17,667 nucleotides of DNA from an uncultured Ruminococcus sp. (GTDB lineage: Bacteria; Bacillota; Clostridia; Oscillospirales; CAG-272): contig URUL01000037.1 in NCBI GenBank assembly GCA_900551005.1, forward strand, positions 1 through 17,667, written 5' to 3'. The notes under the pieces are model-generated. The model had not been told where the DNA came from and ran no database searches. It saw only the letters and a program-made list of their open reading frames with translations. Position 1 is the first letter of the stretch. Each line of letters begins with the position of its first letter. A program made the position numbers and the translations under genes. This document shows, piece after piece, positions 1-8,060 of this stretch.

Positions 1-8
1 ATAATGCT

Positions 9-290
9 TTAGGAAAATCCTATGGCGATAAACCACATATATCTGCGGAATTTATCTCCGTCCTCGAAAAGGAGCCATATTCCGACAGCCCCCATGTAGA
101 CATACCATAGATAGTAAAAAATGACAAAATATTCACAAAAAGGTATGACATCGTCGAGCGGTGTATACGACACCCAATAGTCTGCATCCCGGCCTATGTA
201 ATGCTCGAGTACGAAAAAAGCTATCAGGTATATCGGCAGATAGAGCGCCCAGAGAGCGTGCTTGTATTTTTTGAATATTTCTTTTTTCAT
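9..290 (-). CDS. PAP2-like membrane protein, N-terminal part only, early stop
   Basis: This 93-residue membrane protein has two hydrophobic segments (about residues 12-30 and 54-74) and a polar region with PFCEYF. It resembles the N-terminus of clostridial PAP2-type phosphatases, which are usually over 200 residues. The catalytic PAP2 motifs (KxxxxxxRP, PSGH, SRxxxxxHxxxD) lie further downstream in the family and are absent here. The frame ends in TAA at 9-11, and the few codons left before the window edge stay open. A single T-to-A change (TTA to TAA) would explain the stop, so this may be a nonsense-broken gene. The start is well placed: GGGGGA lies five bases before the ATG and 12 bp separate it from the upstream gene, so it is the last visible gene of the redox operon. 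The family assignment is from memory of the N-terminal pattern and is moderate at best. Confidence 0.5.
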   Translation of the reverse strand: MKKEIFKKYKHALWALYLPIYLIAFFVLEHYIGRDADYWVSYTPLDDVIPFCEYFVIFYYLWYVYMGAVGIWLLFEDGDKFRRYMWFIAIGFS

Positions 291-302
291 CTGTTCCCCC
301 GC

Positions 303-878
303 TTATCTTGTGAGATTTGAAAGAACGACATTTGATGAGCTGTAGTACTTCATCGCGCCGAGAAGTACGCCCGATACATTGAAGTACACCTTGGTATCTC
401 CGTATGAAGCAAAATAGAGATCGTCGGAACCCATCGATGCGGAAAAGTCGAGCACGTGTGTAAAGCTTCCGTTTTCCTTTTCGGCATAATCTCCTCCTGC
501 CGGAGCAATGATGTCCGCATCGGATATGCGGCGGCGGAAAACTTCCTTTGCCTTGCCGTAGCCGTTTACGCAGTAGATATAAAATTCACCCCTGCAGGTA
601 ACATATGTATATTCGATATTCGTATATTTCCATGTGAAATAGCAGAGTATCCACATGAAAAGCGGAAGTGCCGCTATCACAGGAGGCATTTTTACCAGAA
701 CGAGAAATACCGTACAGAAGAGCGCGGCAAAAGCGATATAGAGCAAAATGAGCAAAAATTTTTTTCTCTTCAGCTTTCCGTCATGCACACGCTTCACCGT
801 ATATTCCGAATAACCTGTGCCCTCATTTTCGGAATTGAAAGGGATACTTCTCTTTTGTACTTTGTCTCTATTTGCCAT
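303..878 (-). CDS. DUF6106-like membrane protein
   Basis: This hypothetical protein of about 191 residues has a basic, hydrophilic N-terminus, two adjacent membrane helices (about residues 40-60 and 64-84) and then a soluble beta-rich domain with an IEYTYVTCRGEFYIY stretch. That arrangement resembles the DUF6106 family of clostridial membrane proteins with a PH-like cytosolic domain. The frame could open at a GTG at 896, but that codon overlaps the previous stop. I chose the ATG at 878 because GAAAGGA sits at normal spacing before it. It lies between a DUF1667 gene (14 bp upstream) and a PAP2-like gene (12 bp downstream) in the same operon. No function is known; the link with the redox genes may be only co-transcription. 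Confidence 0.7.
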   Translation of the reverse strand: MANRDKVQKRSIPFNSENEGTGYSEYTVKRVHDGKLKRKKFLLILLYIAFAALFCTVFLVLVKMPPVIAALPLFMWILCYFTWKYTNIEYTYVTCRGEFYIYCVNGYGKAKEVFRRRISDADIIAPAGGDYAEKENGSFTHVLDFSASMGSDDLYFASYGDTKVYFNVSGVLLGAMKYYSSSNVVLSNLTR

Positions 879-892
879 TTCTTTTTCCTTTC

Positions 893-1249
893 TCACTCGA
901 TATTCGATGTGGCAATGATATCCGTCTCGCCCAGTATGTCCTTTATCACGATGTCGCCTATCTTGACGGGAGCGCTTATCTTTGCGGTGCGGATAATCTC
1001 CATCGCCTCAAACATTTTTGATTTCGTTATCGGAGCTGCACTCTTTACGGACACAAAAGCATCCTCTCTGTTGTCCACCCTGACGATCGAGGTCACGACT
1101 CTTTTCGGAGCCGTCATTTCCGCTATGCCGTAAGCCTCGCCGCGCTTGCAGGTATTGCCCGTGACGGTTATTTTGCCGTCGTCATCCTGCGTGACCGTGA
1201 GCGGGCAGCCCATCGGACAGTTTATGCAAATCATTTCTCTTGCTTTCAT
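893..1249 (-). CDS. DUF1667 family Cys-rich, probable Fe-S protein
   Basis: This 118-residue protein has an N-terminal Cys cluster C8-x2-C11-x3-C15 with a fourth Cys at 34 (in GNTCKRG). The spacing resembles the [4Fe-4S] site at the N-terminus of molybdopterin oxidoreductases. A second half with a PAPVKIGDIV-like segment is typical of DUF1667 (COG3862). In Firmicutes this family is found next to the two FAD oxidoreductases that precede it here, and I infer that it takes the electron-transfer place of GlpC in a GlpABC-like dehydrogenase. It starts 15 bp after the preceding stop, and its GAGGTGG ribosome binding site overlaps that stop, so the two genes are likely translationally coupled. Identity is secure; the biochemical role is inference. 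Confidence 0.88.
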   Translation of the reverse strand: MKAREMICINCPMGCPLTVTQDDDGKITVTGNTCKRGEAYGIAEMTAPKRVVTSIVRVDNREDAFVSVKSAAPITKSKMFEAMEIIRTAKISAPVKIGDIVIKDILGETDIIATSNIE

Positions 1250-1264
1250 TATATATCACCCACC

Positions 1265-2527
1265 TCAGTCTTCGAGTCCTATCGTTATGGTATCGCCGGA
1301 CTTATCGATCATTTCTCTCTTCAGAATAACGTATTCCATCTCGCCCGGAGCAAATTTTCGTCCCTTGCGCGTATAGAGCGGCTCGCCCTCACCGCCACGG
1401 ACCACTATTTTCTTGTCCTTGAAAATATCGGAAACACGGAAATACACTTTTACATTATCCGTATCTTTATATACATCCAACGCCTGCGGAACGGTATAGC
1501 GAACTCCCGCCGCCGTTTTCAGCGCTATTCTGCGTTCGGGAGCCGAATCGAATTTACCCATGGCAAATTCGGCGGCGGCGCTGCCCGCGATCTCCGCTTC
1601 CTCGGAAACATAGTCCACAAGATCATGAACATGAAGCACATTTCCGCAGGAGAAAACGCCTTTCTCCGCCGTTTCTCTGTTCTGATTTACCGTAGCTCCG
1701 CCCGTTATGGGGTCGTCGGCTATACCCGCATCCGTCGCAAGACGGTTCTCGGGGATAAGACCACAGGAAAGCAGCAGCGTATCACATTCTACATATTCGC
1801 GCGTGGAATCTATCGGCATGCGATTTTCATCCACCTGTGCTATGGTCACGCCCTCGATCCTTTCCCTGCCGTGAATCTCGGCAACGGTATGGCTCAGGCG
1901 AAGCGGAATATTGAAGTCATTGAGGCACTGAACGATATTTCGATTGAGACCGCCGGAATAAGGCATCAGCTCGCATACCATTTTTACGTTTGCGCCCTCA
2001 AGCGTCATGCGGCGTGCCATGATGAGTCCGATATCGCCGCTTCCGAGGATGACGACATTCTTGCCCGGCATTTTGCCCTTGAATCTGATAAATTTCTGTG
2101 CCGTACCGGCGGTATATATGCCGGCGGGACGTGTTCCCGGGATGCTCAGCGCGCCGCGGCTTCTTTCGCGGCAACCCATCGCCATGACCACAGCCTTCGT
2201 CTCCAGTATGCTCATGCCTGTCTTGGAGCTCATCACCGTGACGGCATGACCGCCCTCACAGCGATCGACAGCAAGCACGGAAGCATCTGTAATATAAGGG
2301 ATACCTCGCTCCTTCACCATATCTATATAGAGCTGTGCATATTCCGGACCCGTGAGCTCTTTTCCGAACTTATGAAGTCCGAATCCGTTATGTATGCACT
2401 GACGGAGAATACCGCCGAGCTGAGGCTCGCGCTCGACTATGAGCATATTGCGTATACCCTTTTCATATGCGGCTACAGCCGCTGACATACCGGCGGGACC
2501 GCCGCCGATTATAACGACATCATACAT
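1265..2527 (-). CDS. FAD-dependent NAD(P)/FAD oxidoreductase (GlpB-like partner)
   Basis: This 420-residue two-dinucleotide-binding flavoprotein opens with an FAD-binding Rossmann motif (IIGGGPAGMSAA, residues 6-17). A second nucleotide-binding motif, VVILGSGDIGLIMARR, follows near residue 155 and should bind NAD(P)H. Near the C-terminal third, the sequence GVFSCGNVLHVHDLVD is the usual FAD-contacting GD-like segment (here GN) of this class. There is no redox-active CxxC disulfide of thioredoxin reductase type. In gene order it sits between a GlpA-like protein and DUF1667, which matches the family usually encoded with them. I infer that it moves electrons between the GlpA-like subunit and NAD(P) or another carrier in the cytoplasm. 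It begins 6 bp after the preceding stop, as expected in an operon. Confidence 0.88.
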   Translation of the reverse strand: MYDVVIIGGGPAGMSAAVAAYEKGIRNMLIVEREPQLGGILRQCIHNGFGLHKFGKELTGPEYAQLYIDMVKERGIPYITDASVLAVDRCEGGHAVTVMSSKTGMSILETKAVVMAMGCRERSRGALSIPGTRPAGIYTAGTAQKFIRFKGKMPGKNVVILGSGDIGLIMARRMTLEGANVKMVCELMPYSGGLNRNIVQCLNDFNIPLRLSHTVAEIHGRERIEGVTIAQVDENRMPIDSTREYVECDTLLLSCGLIPENRLATDAGIADDPITGGATVNQNRETAEKGVFSCGNVLHVHDLVDYVSEEAEIAGSAAAEFAMGKFDSAPERRIALKTAAGVRYTVPQALDVYKDTDNVKVYFRVSDIFKDKKIVVRGGEGEPLYTRKGRKFAPGEMEYVILKREMIDKSGDTITIGLED

Positions 2528-2533
2528 TATTAT

Positions 2534-3964
2534 TCACCTTGCCTTTCCGAGAAGCATATATGACTTTCCGCCGAATTTCGTAACCTGCTCTTCGGGTATA
2601 CCGAGCTCGCGGGCAAGTATTTCCGTGATCACGGGAGCGCAGAAGCCGCCCTGGCATCCACCCATTCCCGCTCTCGTACGGCGCTTCACCGCGTCCACAC
2701 TTCTCGCCTGCGGATTCCTGCGTATCGCATCGAGGACCTCCCCCTCGGTTATTTTCTCGCAGAAGCATACGACATGACCGAATTTCGGGTCGCGCTTGAT
2801 TACCTCATTTTTCTCAGCCGTGCTCATATAAGAGAAACGGCGTGAGGAAACGCGCTCAGCCTTGAAATCGTCCTTTTTCTCAAGCGAGAGTCCTGCTTCC
2901 TTCAGCATATCGCAGACATAGAGCGCTATCGCGGGAGCGGATGTAAGTCCGGGTGACTCGATACCCATCGTATTGATCGCATGATTGCCGGTGGCAGAAT
3001 ATTCTATGACGAAATCTTCGCTCTCCGAGAGAGAAGCACGAAGCCCCGAAAATGAGGTGATCACCTTTCTGAAGTTGAGCTTCGGAACGCTCTTGCATGC
3101 GGTATTTCTTACCATGGCAAGCCCCGAGGCGCTTGTGGCGCGATCGCTCTTATCCGTCTTTTCCGAGGTCGGGCCTATCATCAGATTTCCGTCGACGGTA
3201 GGTGTTACGAGTATGCCCTTTCCGAGCTTTGTCGGTACCTGGAAGATCGTATGGGAAACGGTATTTCCCATCGTCTTATCGAAAAGCAGATATTCGCCTT
3301 TTTTGGCGACTACGGTGTATGTATCTCCGAGCATGGCGGCGATACTGTCGGCATAGAGCCCTGCCGCATTTACGATATAACGCGCCTCTATATGCTCGTC
3401 CCCGCTCGATACCGTATAGTATTCGCCTTCCTTCTTTATAGCGGTCACGGGGAAATCACAGCGAAGCGAAGCGCCGTTGTCCATCGCATTGCCGATGGCG
3501 GCTATGGTCAGCTCATATGGGCATACGATTCCCGAGGTCGTACAGCGCAGAGCACATACCACCTCTCCCGAGAGATTCTTCTCGAGTGCCCTCGCTTCAT
3601 CACCCGAAATAATGGAAAGCCCCTCTATCCCATTTGCGATTCCGCGCTCATACAGCTCGTGCACATGCGGTACTTCCTCCTCCGAAAAAGCCAACACGAG
3701 CGATCCGTTGTTCTTATACGGAACGTCAAGCTCGCGGCAGAGCTCTCGGAACATGCCGACGCCCTGTGCATTGAGCTTTGCTTTCAGCGTACCGGGCACC
3801 GGGTCAAAACCGCCGTGTACGATCGCGCTGTTCGCTCTCGTGGCACCCATGGCTATATCGTTTTCTTTCTCAAGAATACAGATATTCAGTCTGTATCTGG
3901 CGAGTTCGCGTGCGATAAGCCCGCCTACTACGCCGCCACCTATTATAGCAACGTCATAAATCAT
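2534..3964 (-). CDS. GlpA-like FAD oxidoreductase with C-terminal [2Fe-2S] BFD-like domain
   Basis: This is a 476-residue DAO-fold flavoprotein. The N-terminus carries IIGGGVVGGLIARELA (FAD binding), followed by GATRANSAIVHGGFDP and PGTLKAKLN, which are characteristic of the GlpA/LhgO-like group (COG0579). The C-terminal 77 residues hold C400-x-C402 and C437-x4-C442, the layout of a BFD-like [2Fe-2S] domain as in anaerobic glycerol-3-phosphate dehydrogenase subunit A. The likely reaction is oxidation of an alpha-hydroxy or glycerol-phosphate substrate, with electrons passed to the two downstream partners. The substrate cannot be read from the sequence; glycerol-3-phosphate is the favoured guess. 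The GGGGAG ribosome binding site overlaps the stop of the HAD gene 4 bp upstream, which indicates translational coupling. Confidence 0.88.
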   Translation of the reverse strand: MIYDVAIIGGGVVGGLIARELARYRLNICILEKENDIAMGATRANSAIVHGGFDPVPGTLKAKLNAQGVGMFRELCRELDVPYKNNGSLVLAFSEEEVPHVHELYERGIANGIEGLSIISGDEARALEKNLSGEVVCALRCTTSGIVCPYELTIAAIGNAMDNGASLRCDFPVTAIKKEGEYYTVSSGDEHIEARYIVNAAGLYADSIAAMLGDTYTVVAKKGEYLLFDKTMGNTVSHTIFQVPTKLGKGILVTPTVDGNLMIGPTSEKTDKSDRATSASGLAMVRNTACKSVPKLNFRKVITSFSGLRASLSESEDFVIEYSATGNHAINTMGIESPGLTSAPAIALYVCDMLKEAGLSLEKKDDFKAERVSSRRFSYMSTAEKNEVIKRDPKFGHVVCFCEKITEGEVLDAIRRNPQARSVDAVKRRTRAGMGGCQGGFCAPVITEILARELGIPEEQVTKFGGKSYMLLGKAR

Positions 3965-3968
3965 TTTT

Positions 3969-4784
3969 CTACTCCCCTTTCAAGATATCCAGTATCACGC
4001 CGCAATCTTTAAAGATAGCGTCGGATTTGATTTCATGTGCCTCTGCCTGCTCGAGAGTCGTCTCGCCGCTCAGCACGAGCAGAGTTTTTGTTTTTGCATT
4101 CACGCCGCTTGCGATATCCGTATAGATCCGGTCGCCTACGACGAGTGTATTTTCAGCCGTAACGCGGCTGTCGAGCTTCTTTATCCGCTCTATGGCAAAG
4201 AGCGGCATCTCCGGTCTCGGCTTGCCTATGTAATACGGCTTCTTGCCCGTGGCATTCGTTATCATCGCGCAGACCGAGCCGCAATCGGGAACATAGCCAT
4301 ATTCCGTGGGGCAGACCAGATCCGGATTTGCCGCAATAAACGGAATATCGCGCGTCAGCAGCTTTGACATTGCCTCGAGCTTCTCGAAAGTAAGCTCAGT
4401 ATCAAAACCCGTGACTACCGCTTCTATGTCCTCGCTGTAGGTATCGTGGATATTTTCCACCCCGTTTTCCGCAAGCTCGCGCAGAAACGATTTCGTTCCC
4501 GAAACGAAAAGCTTTTTGCCGGCGAGATTTTTCTTCAGATAATCAGCCGTCGCCTGTGATGAGGTTATGAAATCGTCCTCCGTCGCCTCGATTCCGAGTC
4601 TTGCCAGCTTTTTCACATAGTCGGATACGCTTTTCGATGAATTGTTCGTCATGAAGAGGTAGTGATTTCCCTCTTTCCGTATTGTTTTCAGCAGTTCCTT
4701 TGTGAAAGGGAACAGATCATCTCCGAGATAGATGGTTCCATCCATATCGAAAAGATACAGCCGTATCTTTTTTATGTCAAGCAT
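3969..4784 (-). CDS. HAD-IIA family hydrolase (NagD / glycerol-phosphate phosphatase-like)
   Basis: This is a cytoplasmic sugar- or glycerol-phosphate phosphatase of the HAD superfamily, subclass IIA, of 271 residues from the chosen start. It shows the nucleophile motif LFDMDGTIYLGD (D13, D15), motif II FMTNNSS, the conserved Lys in YIGKPRPEM, and the acidic motif VVGDRIYTDIASG. The frame extends upstream to an ATG at 4826. That codon lies about six bases inside the predicted transcript and has no ribosome binding site, whereas the ATG at 4784 follows AAGGAG at 12 bases and matches the usual family start just before the DxD motif. It is the first gene of the operon with the GlpA-like trio. 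A role in dephosphorylating glycerol-phosphate-type metabolites or recycling phosphoglycolate would fit, but is inference. Confidence 0.88.
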   Translation of the reverse strand: MLDIKKIRLYLFDMDGTIYLGDDLFPFTKELLKTIRKEGNHYLFMTNNSSKSVSDYVKKLARLGIEATEDDFITSSQATADYLKKNLAGKKLFVSGTKSFLRELAENGVENIHDTYSEDIEAVVTGFDTELTFEKLEAMSKLLTRDIPFIAANPDLVCPTEYGYVPDCGSVCAMITNATGKKPYYIGKPRPEMPLFAIERIKKLDSRVTAENTLVVGDRIYTDIASGVNAKTKTLLVLSGETTLEQAEAHEIKSDAIFKDCGVILDILKGE

Positions 4785-4838
4785 CTCTTTTTCAAACTCC
4801 TTGCCTTCTCGGCGTATAAATTCCATTTTAACTTTTTG

Positions 4839-4867
4839 ATTATACCATAGTTATATTGATATTACAA
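4839..4867 (-). promoter_or_regulatory. sigma-A promoter of the HAD/redox operon
   Basis: On the minus strand, TTGTAA (4862-4867) and TATAAT (4839-4844) are separated by exactly 17 bp. The start of transcription is expected near 4832. That makes the ATG at 4826 nearly leaderless and favours the internal start at 4784. Confidence 0.75.
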
Positions 4868-4895
4868 GAGATATTATAAATAAATCCTGCTTTTT

Positions 4896-5381
4896 TTATA
4901 TTTTATATTCGGTCATTATGCCGAATAATGTTTTCAGCTTGCATTGGACTTTCTCCGCGGTCTTATTGCTCCCCTTGACGAAAAAGATGCTTTCTCCGCA
5001 CGCGATAAACGACGCACTCTCGGCAGGGTCACAGGGCTGACGTTCATAAGCGCGGCAAAGAAAAGCCGCGGCGGTCTTTCCGTCGCTTTTGGCGCGGATA
5101 TACCATATCTCGGCGCCTTCTGACGACATTTCGGGTCTGTATACCGTTGCCGAGACGATATATTTTTCATATTGCTCTGCCGTGAGCGAAATCATGAAGC
5201 TGTCCTTTTCGCATACCTCCTCCGAAAAATACGGCGCGCCGCAAAAAGCCGTCCGTGCCAGCTCGTCACCGATCTCCGAATACGAGCCGAGCACATGAAG
5301 AGCAAGAAGCGCCGCAAAGATGAGCATCGTCACCGTCGTGTGGGCTTTTCGATATTCCGTAAAAACATTTTTTCGAAACAT
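4896..5381 (-). CDS. DUF4358-like membrane-anchored protein
   Basis: This 161-residue protein has a short basic N-terminus and one hydrophobic segment (about residues 16-33), followed by an extracytoplasmic domain. The sequence MISLTAEQYEKYIVSATVY, then an alternating strand-helix region with ESIFFVKG near the end, fits DUF4358, a family of short clostridial exported proteins of unknown role. It may be a lipid-free membrane anchor, since no lipobox Cys is visible. It lies 58 bp downstream of polA with a GGAGG site nine bases before the ATG. That site forms one arm of a perfect inverted repeat, so translation or read-through is probably controlled by RNA folding. No terminator is visible after the stop. 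Confidence 0.65.
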   Translation of the reverse strand: MFRKNVFTEYRKAHTTVTMLIFAALLALHVLGSYSEIGDELARTAFCGAPYFSEEVCEKDSFMISLTAEQYEKYIVSATVYRPEMSSEGAEIWYIRAKSDGKTAAAFLCRAYERQPCDPAESASFIACGESIFFVKGSNKTAEKVQCKLKTLFGIMTEYKI

Positions 5382-5384
5382 AAA

Positions 5385-5434
5385 AAAATTCCTCCGTCTA
5401 AAGATAATCTTATCTTCTGCAAAGGAGGAATTTT
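5385..5434 (-). promoter_or_regulatory. inverted repeat enclosing the ribosome binding site (terminator or RBS-sequestering hairpin)
   Basis: A perfect 11-bp inverted repeat (AAAATTCCTCC at 5385-5395 with its complement at 5424-5434) encloses 28 bases holding a second 7-bp stem (5401-5407 with 5410-5416). In the minus-strand transcript the 3' arm is the GGAGG site of the DUF4358-like gene, and the arm runs into a stretch of seven U. The same fold could therefore end polA transcripts and hide the downstream translation start. Confidence 0.6.
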
Positions 5435-5439
5435 CTATA

Positions 5440-7920
5440 CTATTTTGCGTCGTACCATGTTTTGCCGATGCCCGCTTCGACCGTCAGTGGGACGGCGAGC
5501 TTCACGGCGTTTTCCATCTCATATTTCAGCAGCTCCATCGCCCTCTCGGCGCAGGAAACGTGCGCTTCTATTATCAGCTCGTCATGAACCTGAAGCAAAA
5601 GCCGCGCATCAAGTCCCTCTTTCTTTAACCTGCGTGAAACATTGATCATAGCTGCCTTGATGATATCGGCGGCACTTCCCTGTATCGGGCTGTTCATCGC
5701 CACGCGTTCGCCAAAAGCACGCTCGGTATGCTTCTGTGAGGCAAGCTCGGGAATATATCTCCTGCGCCCGAATATCGTTTTCACATAAAGATCTCTTTTC
5801 GCCTGCTCGGTGATATTATGCAGATATTCGCGGACCTTCGGATAGGAGCAGAGATAATTTTCGATATATTCGCCCGCCTGCTTGCGCGAAATGTGCAGAT
5901 CTCCCGCGAGAGAAAATTCGCCCATGCCGTACATGATGCCGAAATTGACGGCTTTCGCGCGCTTTCTCATCTCCACCGTCACCATGTCCTTCGAGACGCC
6001 GAAAATACGCATGGCTGTATCCGTATGAATATCAAAGCCCGATTCAAAGGCGTGTATCATATTTTCATCGCCCGAAACAGCCGCGAGAAGCCTCAGCTCT
6101 ATCTGCGAATAGTCGGCATCTATCAGGAGATAATCGTCGTTTTTTGCCGTGAAGAATTTGCGCAGCTCCCTGCCGAGCTCCGTCTTTATCGGGATGTTCT
6201 GAAGATTCGGCTCTGTTGAGGAAAGACGCCCCGTCGCCGTCAACGCCTGACGGAAGCTCGTGTGAACTCTGCCTTTTTCATCAGCCACCTTGCAGAGTCC
6301 GTCAGCATAGGTGCTCTTCAACTTGTCCACCTGTCTGTAGTCGAGGATATCGTCTATAATGGGACTGTACGGGCGCAGCTTTTCCAAAATCTCTGCGCCG
6401 GTGGAATATCCGCTCTTTGTCTTTTTTATCGCGGGGAAGCCCATCTCCTCGAAGAGCACCGTGCCGAGCTGTTTGGGCGAATTGATATTGAATTCCCTGC
6501 CCGCGAGCATATATATCCGGGAGGCGTATTCACCCTTCATTTCATCAAGCCTGCGAGAAAACTCCGCAAGCTTCTTTGTATCTACGGTAAAGCCCTCGCG
6601 CTCCATCTCGAAAAGCACGCTCGAGAGAGGAAGCTCGATATCCTTATAGAGCGAAAACTGCTCCGTTTTCTCAAGCTCGGAATGAAGTATATGATACAAT
6701 GAGTATATGTCTTTTGCATGATCTTCGCCGCTTTCCGATTCATGCATCAGCAGTCTGGAAGTCAGCTTGGGAAGAGAAAAATCACTTTCTCCCGCTCCGC
6801 AGATATATCCCATCAGCATCACGTCATCACATTCCGCAGAGACAGAATACCCCGCCTCCGCAAGCCTGTGCAGGAGCCCTTTTTTATCGCAGACGACATA
6901 ACTTCCGCCACCCGAGAGAAGCGCCGCACCGTCGTCAAATCCGAACGTCCGGGATACGTTCCCGTCAAAAACATACGCCTTTTCATCGTCAAAATATATC
7001 GCCGTGCGCTCCGGCGCGTTGCTTTTTTCCGTTTTTTCGGGCATGGCATGAGTGCCCGCTTCGTCGAGAGAAAATTTCTTGATAAAAGCCGAAAATTCCA
7101 GCTTCATGCAAAGCTCGAGCATCTTCCGCTTATCCATGCCTTTATATTCAAGCTCAGCAAGCGTGATGCCAAGCGGCACATCGCGCTTTATCGTTGCAAG
7201 CCACTGAGAAAGATATGCGCTCTCACGCCCCTCGGCAAGCTTTTTCTTCACGGAAGGGGTGAGCGGTTTTTCTTCCAGTGCCTCGTATATTCCGTCGAGA
7301 GAGCCATAGTCCGAGATAAGCTTCAGCGCCGTTTTTTCTCCGATTCCCGGAACACCCGGGATATTATCCGAGCCGTCTCCCATCAGCGCCTTTACATCTA
7401 TGAATTGCGAGGGAAGCACACCGTATTTTTCGGTGAATTTCTCCGTATTATATTTCACAGGATCGGCATTTGTCGCGAGCATGACAAACGTCTTGTCCGA
7501 AATGAGCTGAAGCGAGTCCTTATCTCCCGTGGCGACGCATGTTTCGATCTCCTCTTTCTCTGCCTCGGCGGAAAGCGTGCCGAGAATATCATCCGCTTCA
7601 TAGCCCGCAAGCTCAAGCGTATGGATCCCCATCGCGCGCATCACTTCCTTTGCATACGGGAGCTGCATGAGAAATTCCGGCGGTGTCGGCTTTCTCGTGC
7701 CCTTGTAATCGGAAAAGCGCTCATGGCGGAATGTCGGCGCTTTCACATCAAAAGCGACCGCCGCATAATCCGGCTTCTGCTCCGATATATGCTTGCTGAC
7801 TATATTCACCATGCCGTATATGGCATTCGTGAAAAGCCCGTCACGCGTAGTGAGCGGCCGTATACCGTAAAAAGCCCTGCTCAGTATTGAATTTCCGTCT
7901 ATCACAAGAAGTTTTTTCAT
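5440..7920 (-). CDS. polA: DNA polymerase I
   Basis: This 826-residue repair and Okazaki-fragment polymerase has a 5'-3' flap exonuclease domain at residues 1-285 (TGDKDSLQL at 131-139, GDGSDNIPGVPGIG helix-turn-helix at 181-194). A middle domain (about 305-425) corresponds to the 3'-5' exonuclease but lacks the DxE metal ligands, so proofreading is probably lost, as in many Firmicutes. The polymerase domain follows: TATGRLSSTEPNLQNIP near 561, motif A DADYSQIELR at 601-610, motif B RKRAKAVNFGIMYG at 652-665, and motif C HDE at 779-781. The length is slightly below the usual 850-930. GGAGGG lies four bases before the ATG. The gene is transcribed away from the divergent marR, with which it shares a 171-bp promoter region. 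Confidence 0.97.
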   Translation of the reverse strand: MKKLLVIDGNSILSRAFYGIRPLTTRDGLFTNAIYGMVNIVSKHISEQKPDYAAVAFDVKAPTFRHERFSDYKGTRKPTPPEFLMQLPYAKEVMRAMGIHTLELAGYEADDILGTLSAEAEKEEIETCVATGDKDSLQLISDKTFVMLATNADPVKYNTEKFTEKYGVLPSQFIDVKALMGDGSDNIPGVPGIGEKTALKLISDYGSLDGIYEALEEKPLTPSVKKKLAEGRESAYLSQWLATIKRDVPLGITLAELEYKGMDKRKMLELCMKLEFSAFIKKFSLDEAGTHAMPEKTEKSNAPERTAIYFDDEKAYVFDGNVSRTFGFDDGAALLSGGGSYVVCDKKGLLHRLAEAGYSVSAECDDVMLMGYICGAGESDFSLPKLTSRLLMHESESGEDHAKDIYSLYHILHSELEKTEQFSLYKDIELPLSSVLFEMEREGFTVDTKKLAEFSRRLDEMKGEYASRIYMLAGREFNINSPKQLGTVLFEEMGFPAIKKTKSGYSTGAEILEKLRPYSPIIDDILDYRQVDKLKSTYADGLCKVADEKGRVHTSFRQALTATGRLSSTEPNLQNIPIKTELGRELRKFFTAKNDDYLLIDADYSQIELRLLAAVSGDENMIHAFESGFDIHTDTAMRIFGVSKDMVTVEMRKRAKAVNFGIMYGMGEFSLAGDLHISRKQAGEYIENYLCSYPKVREYLHNITEQAKRDLYVKTIFGRRRYIPELASQKHTERAFGERVAMNSPIQGSAADIIKAAMINVSRRLKKEGLDARLLLQVHDELIIEAHVSCAERAMELLKYEMENAVKLAVPLTVEAGIGKTWYDAK

Positions 7921-7959
7921 GCGTCCCTCCGTTTGCTTTCCATGCGCCTGTTTTTAAAT

Positions 7960-7968
7960 AGTATATCA
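7960..7968 (-). promoter_or_regulatory. probable extended -10 promoter of polA
   Basis: On the minus strand, TGATATACT forms an extended -10 element (TGn followed by TATACT) 40 bp before the polA start. No good -35 box is present at 17 bp, so this rests on the extended -10 alone. Confidence 0.4.
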
Positions 7969-8025
7969 CAAAGTCCGCTTTTGCGCCATAGTTTGTTAAA
8001 AATTTTTTAATTATCAAAACATCTG

Positions 8026-8054
8026 TTGACAAAAGTTCGATTTTGAACTATAAT
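8026..8054 (+). promoter_or_regulatory. consensus promoter of marR-tauE operon
   Basis: TTGACA (8026-8031) and TATAAT (8049-8054) are both perfect consensus with a 17-bp spacer. The strength implies that the operon depends on repression, and the spacer is itself filled by a palindrome that is probably an operator. Confidence 0.88.
8035..8048 (+). promoter_or_regulatory. MarR operator 1 in the promoter spacer
   Basis: GTTCGATTTTGAAC is a 6-2-6 palindrome with one mismatch. It fits exactly between the -35 and -10 boxes, so a bound dimer would block RNA polymerase. Confidence 0.7.
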
Positions 8055-8060
8055 TTAAAT

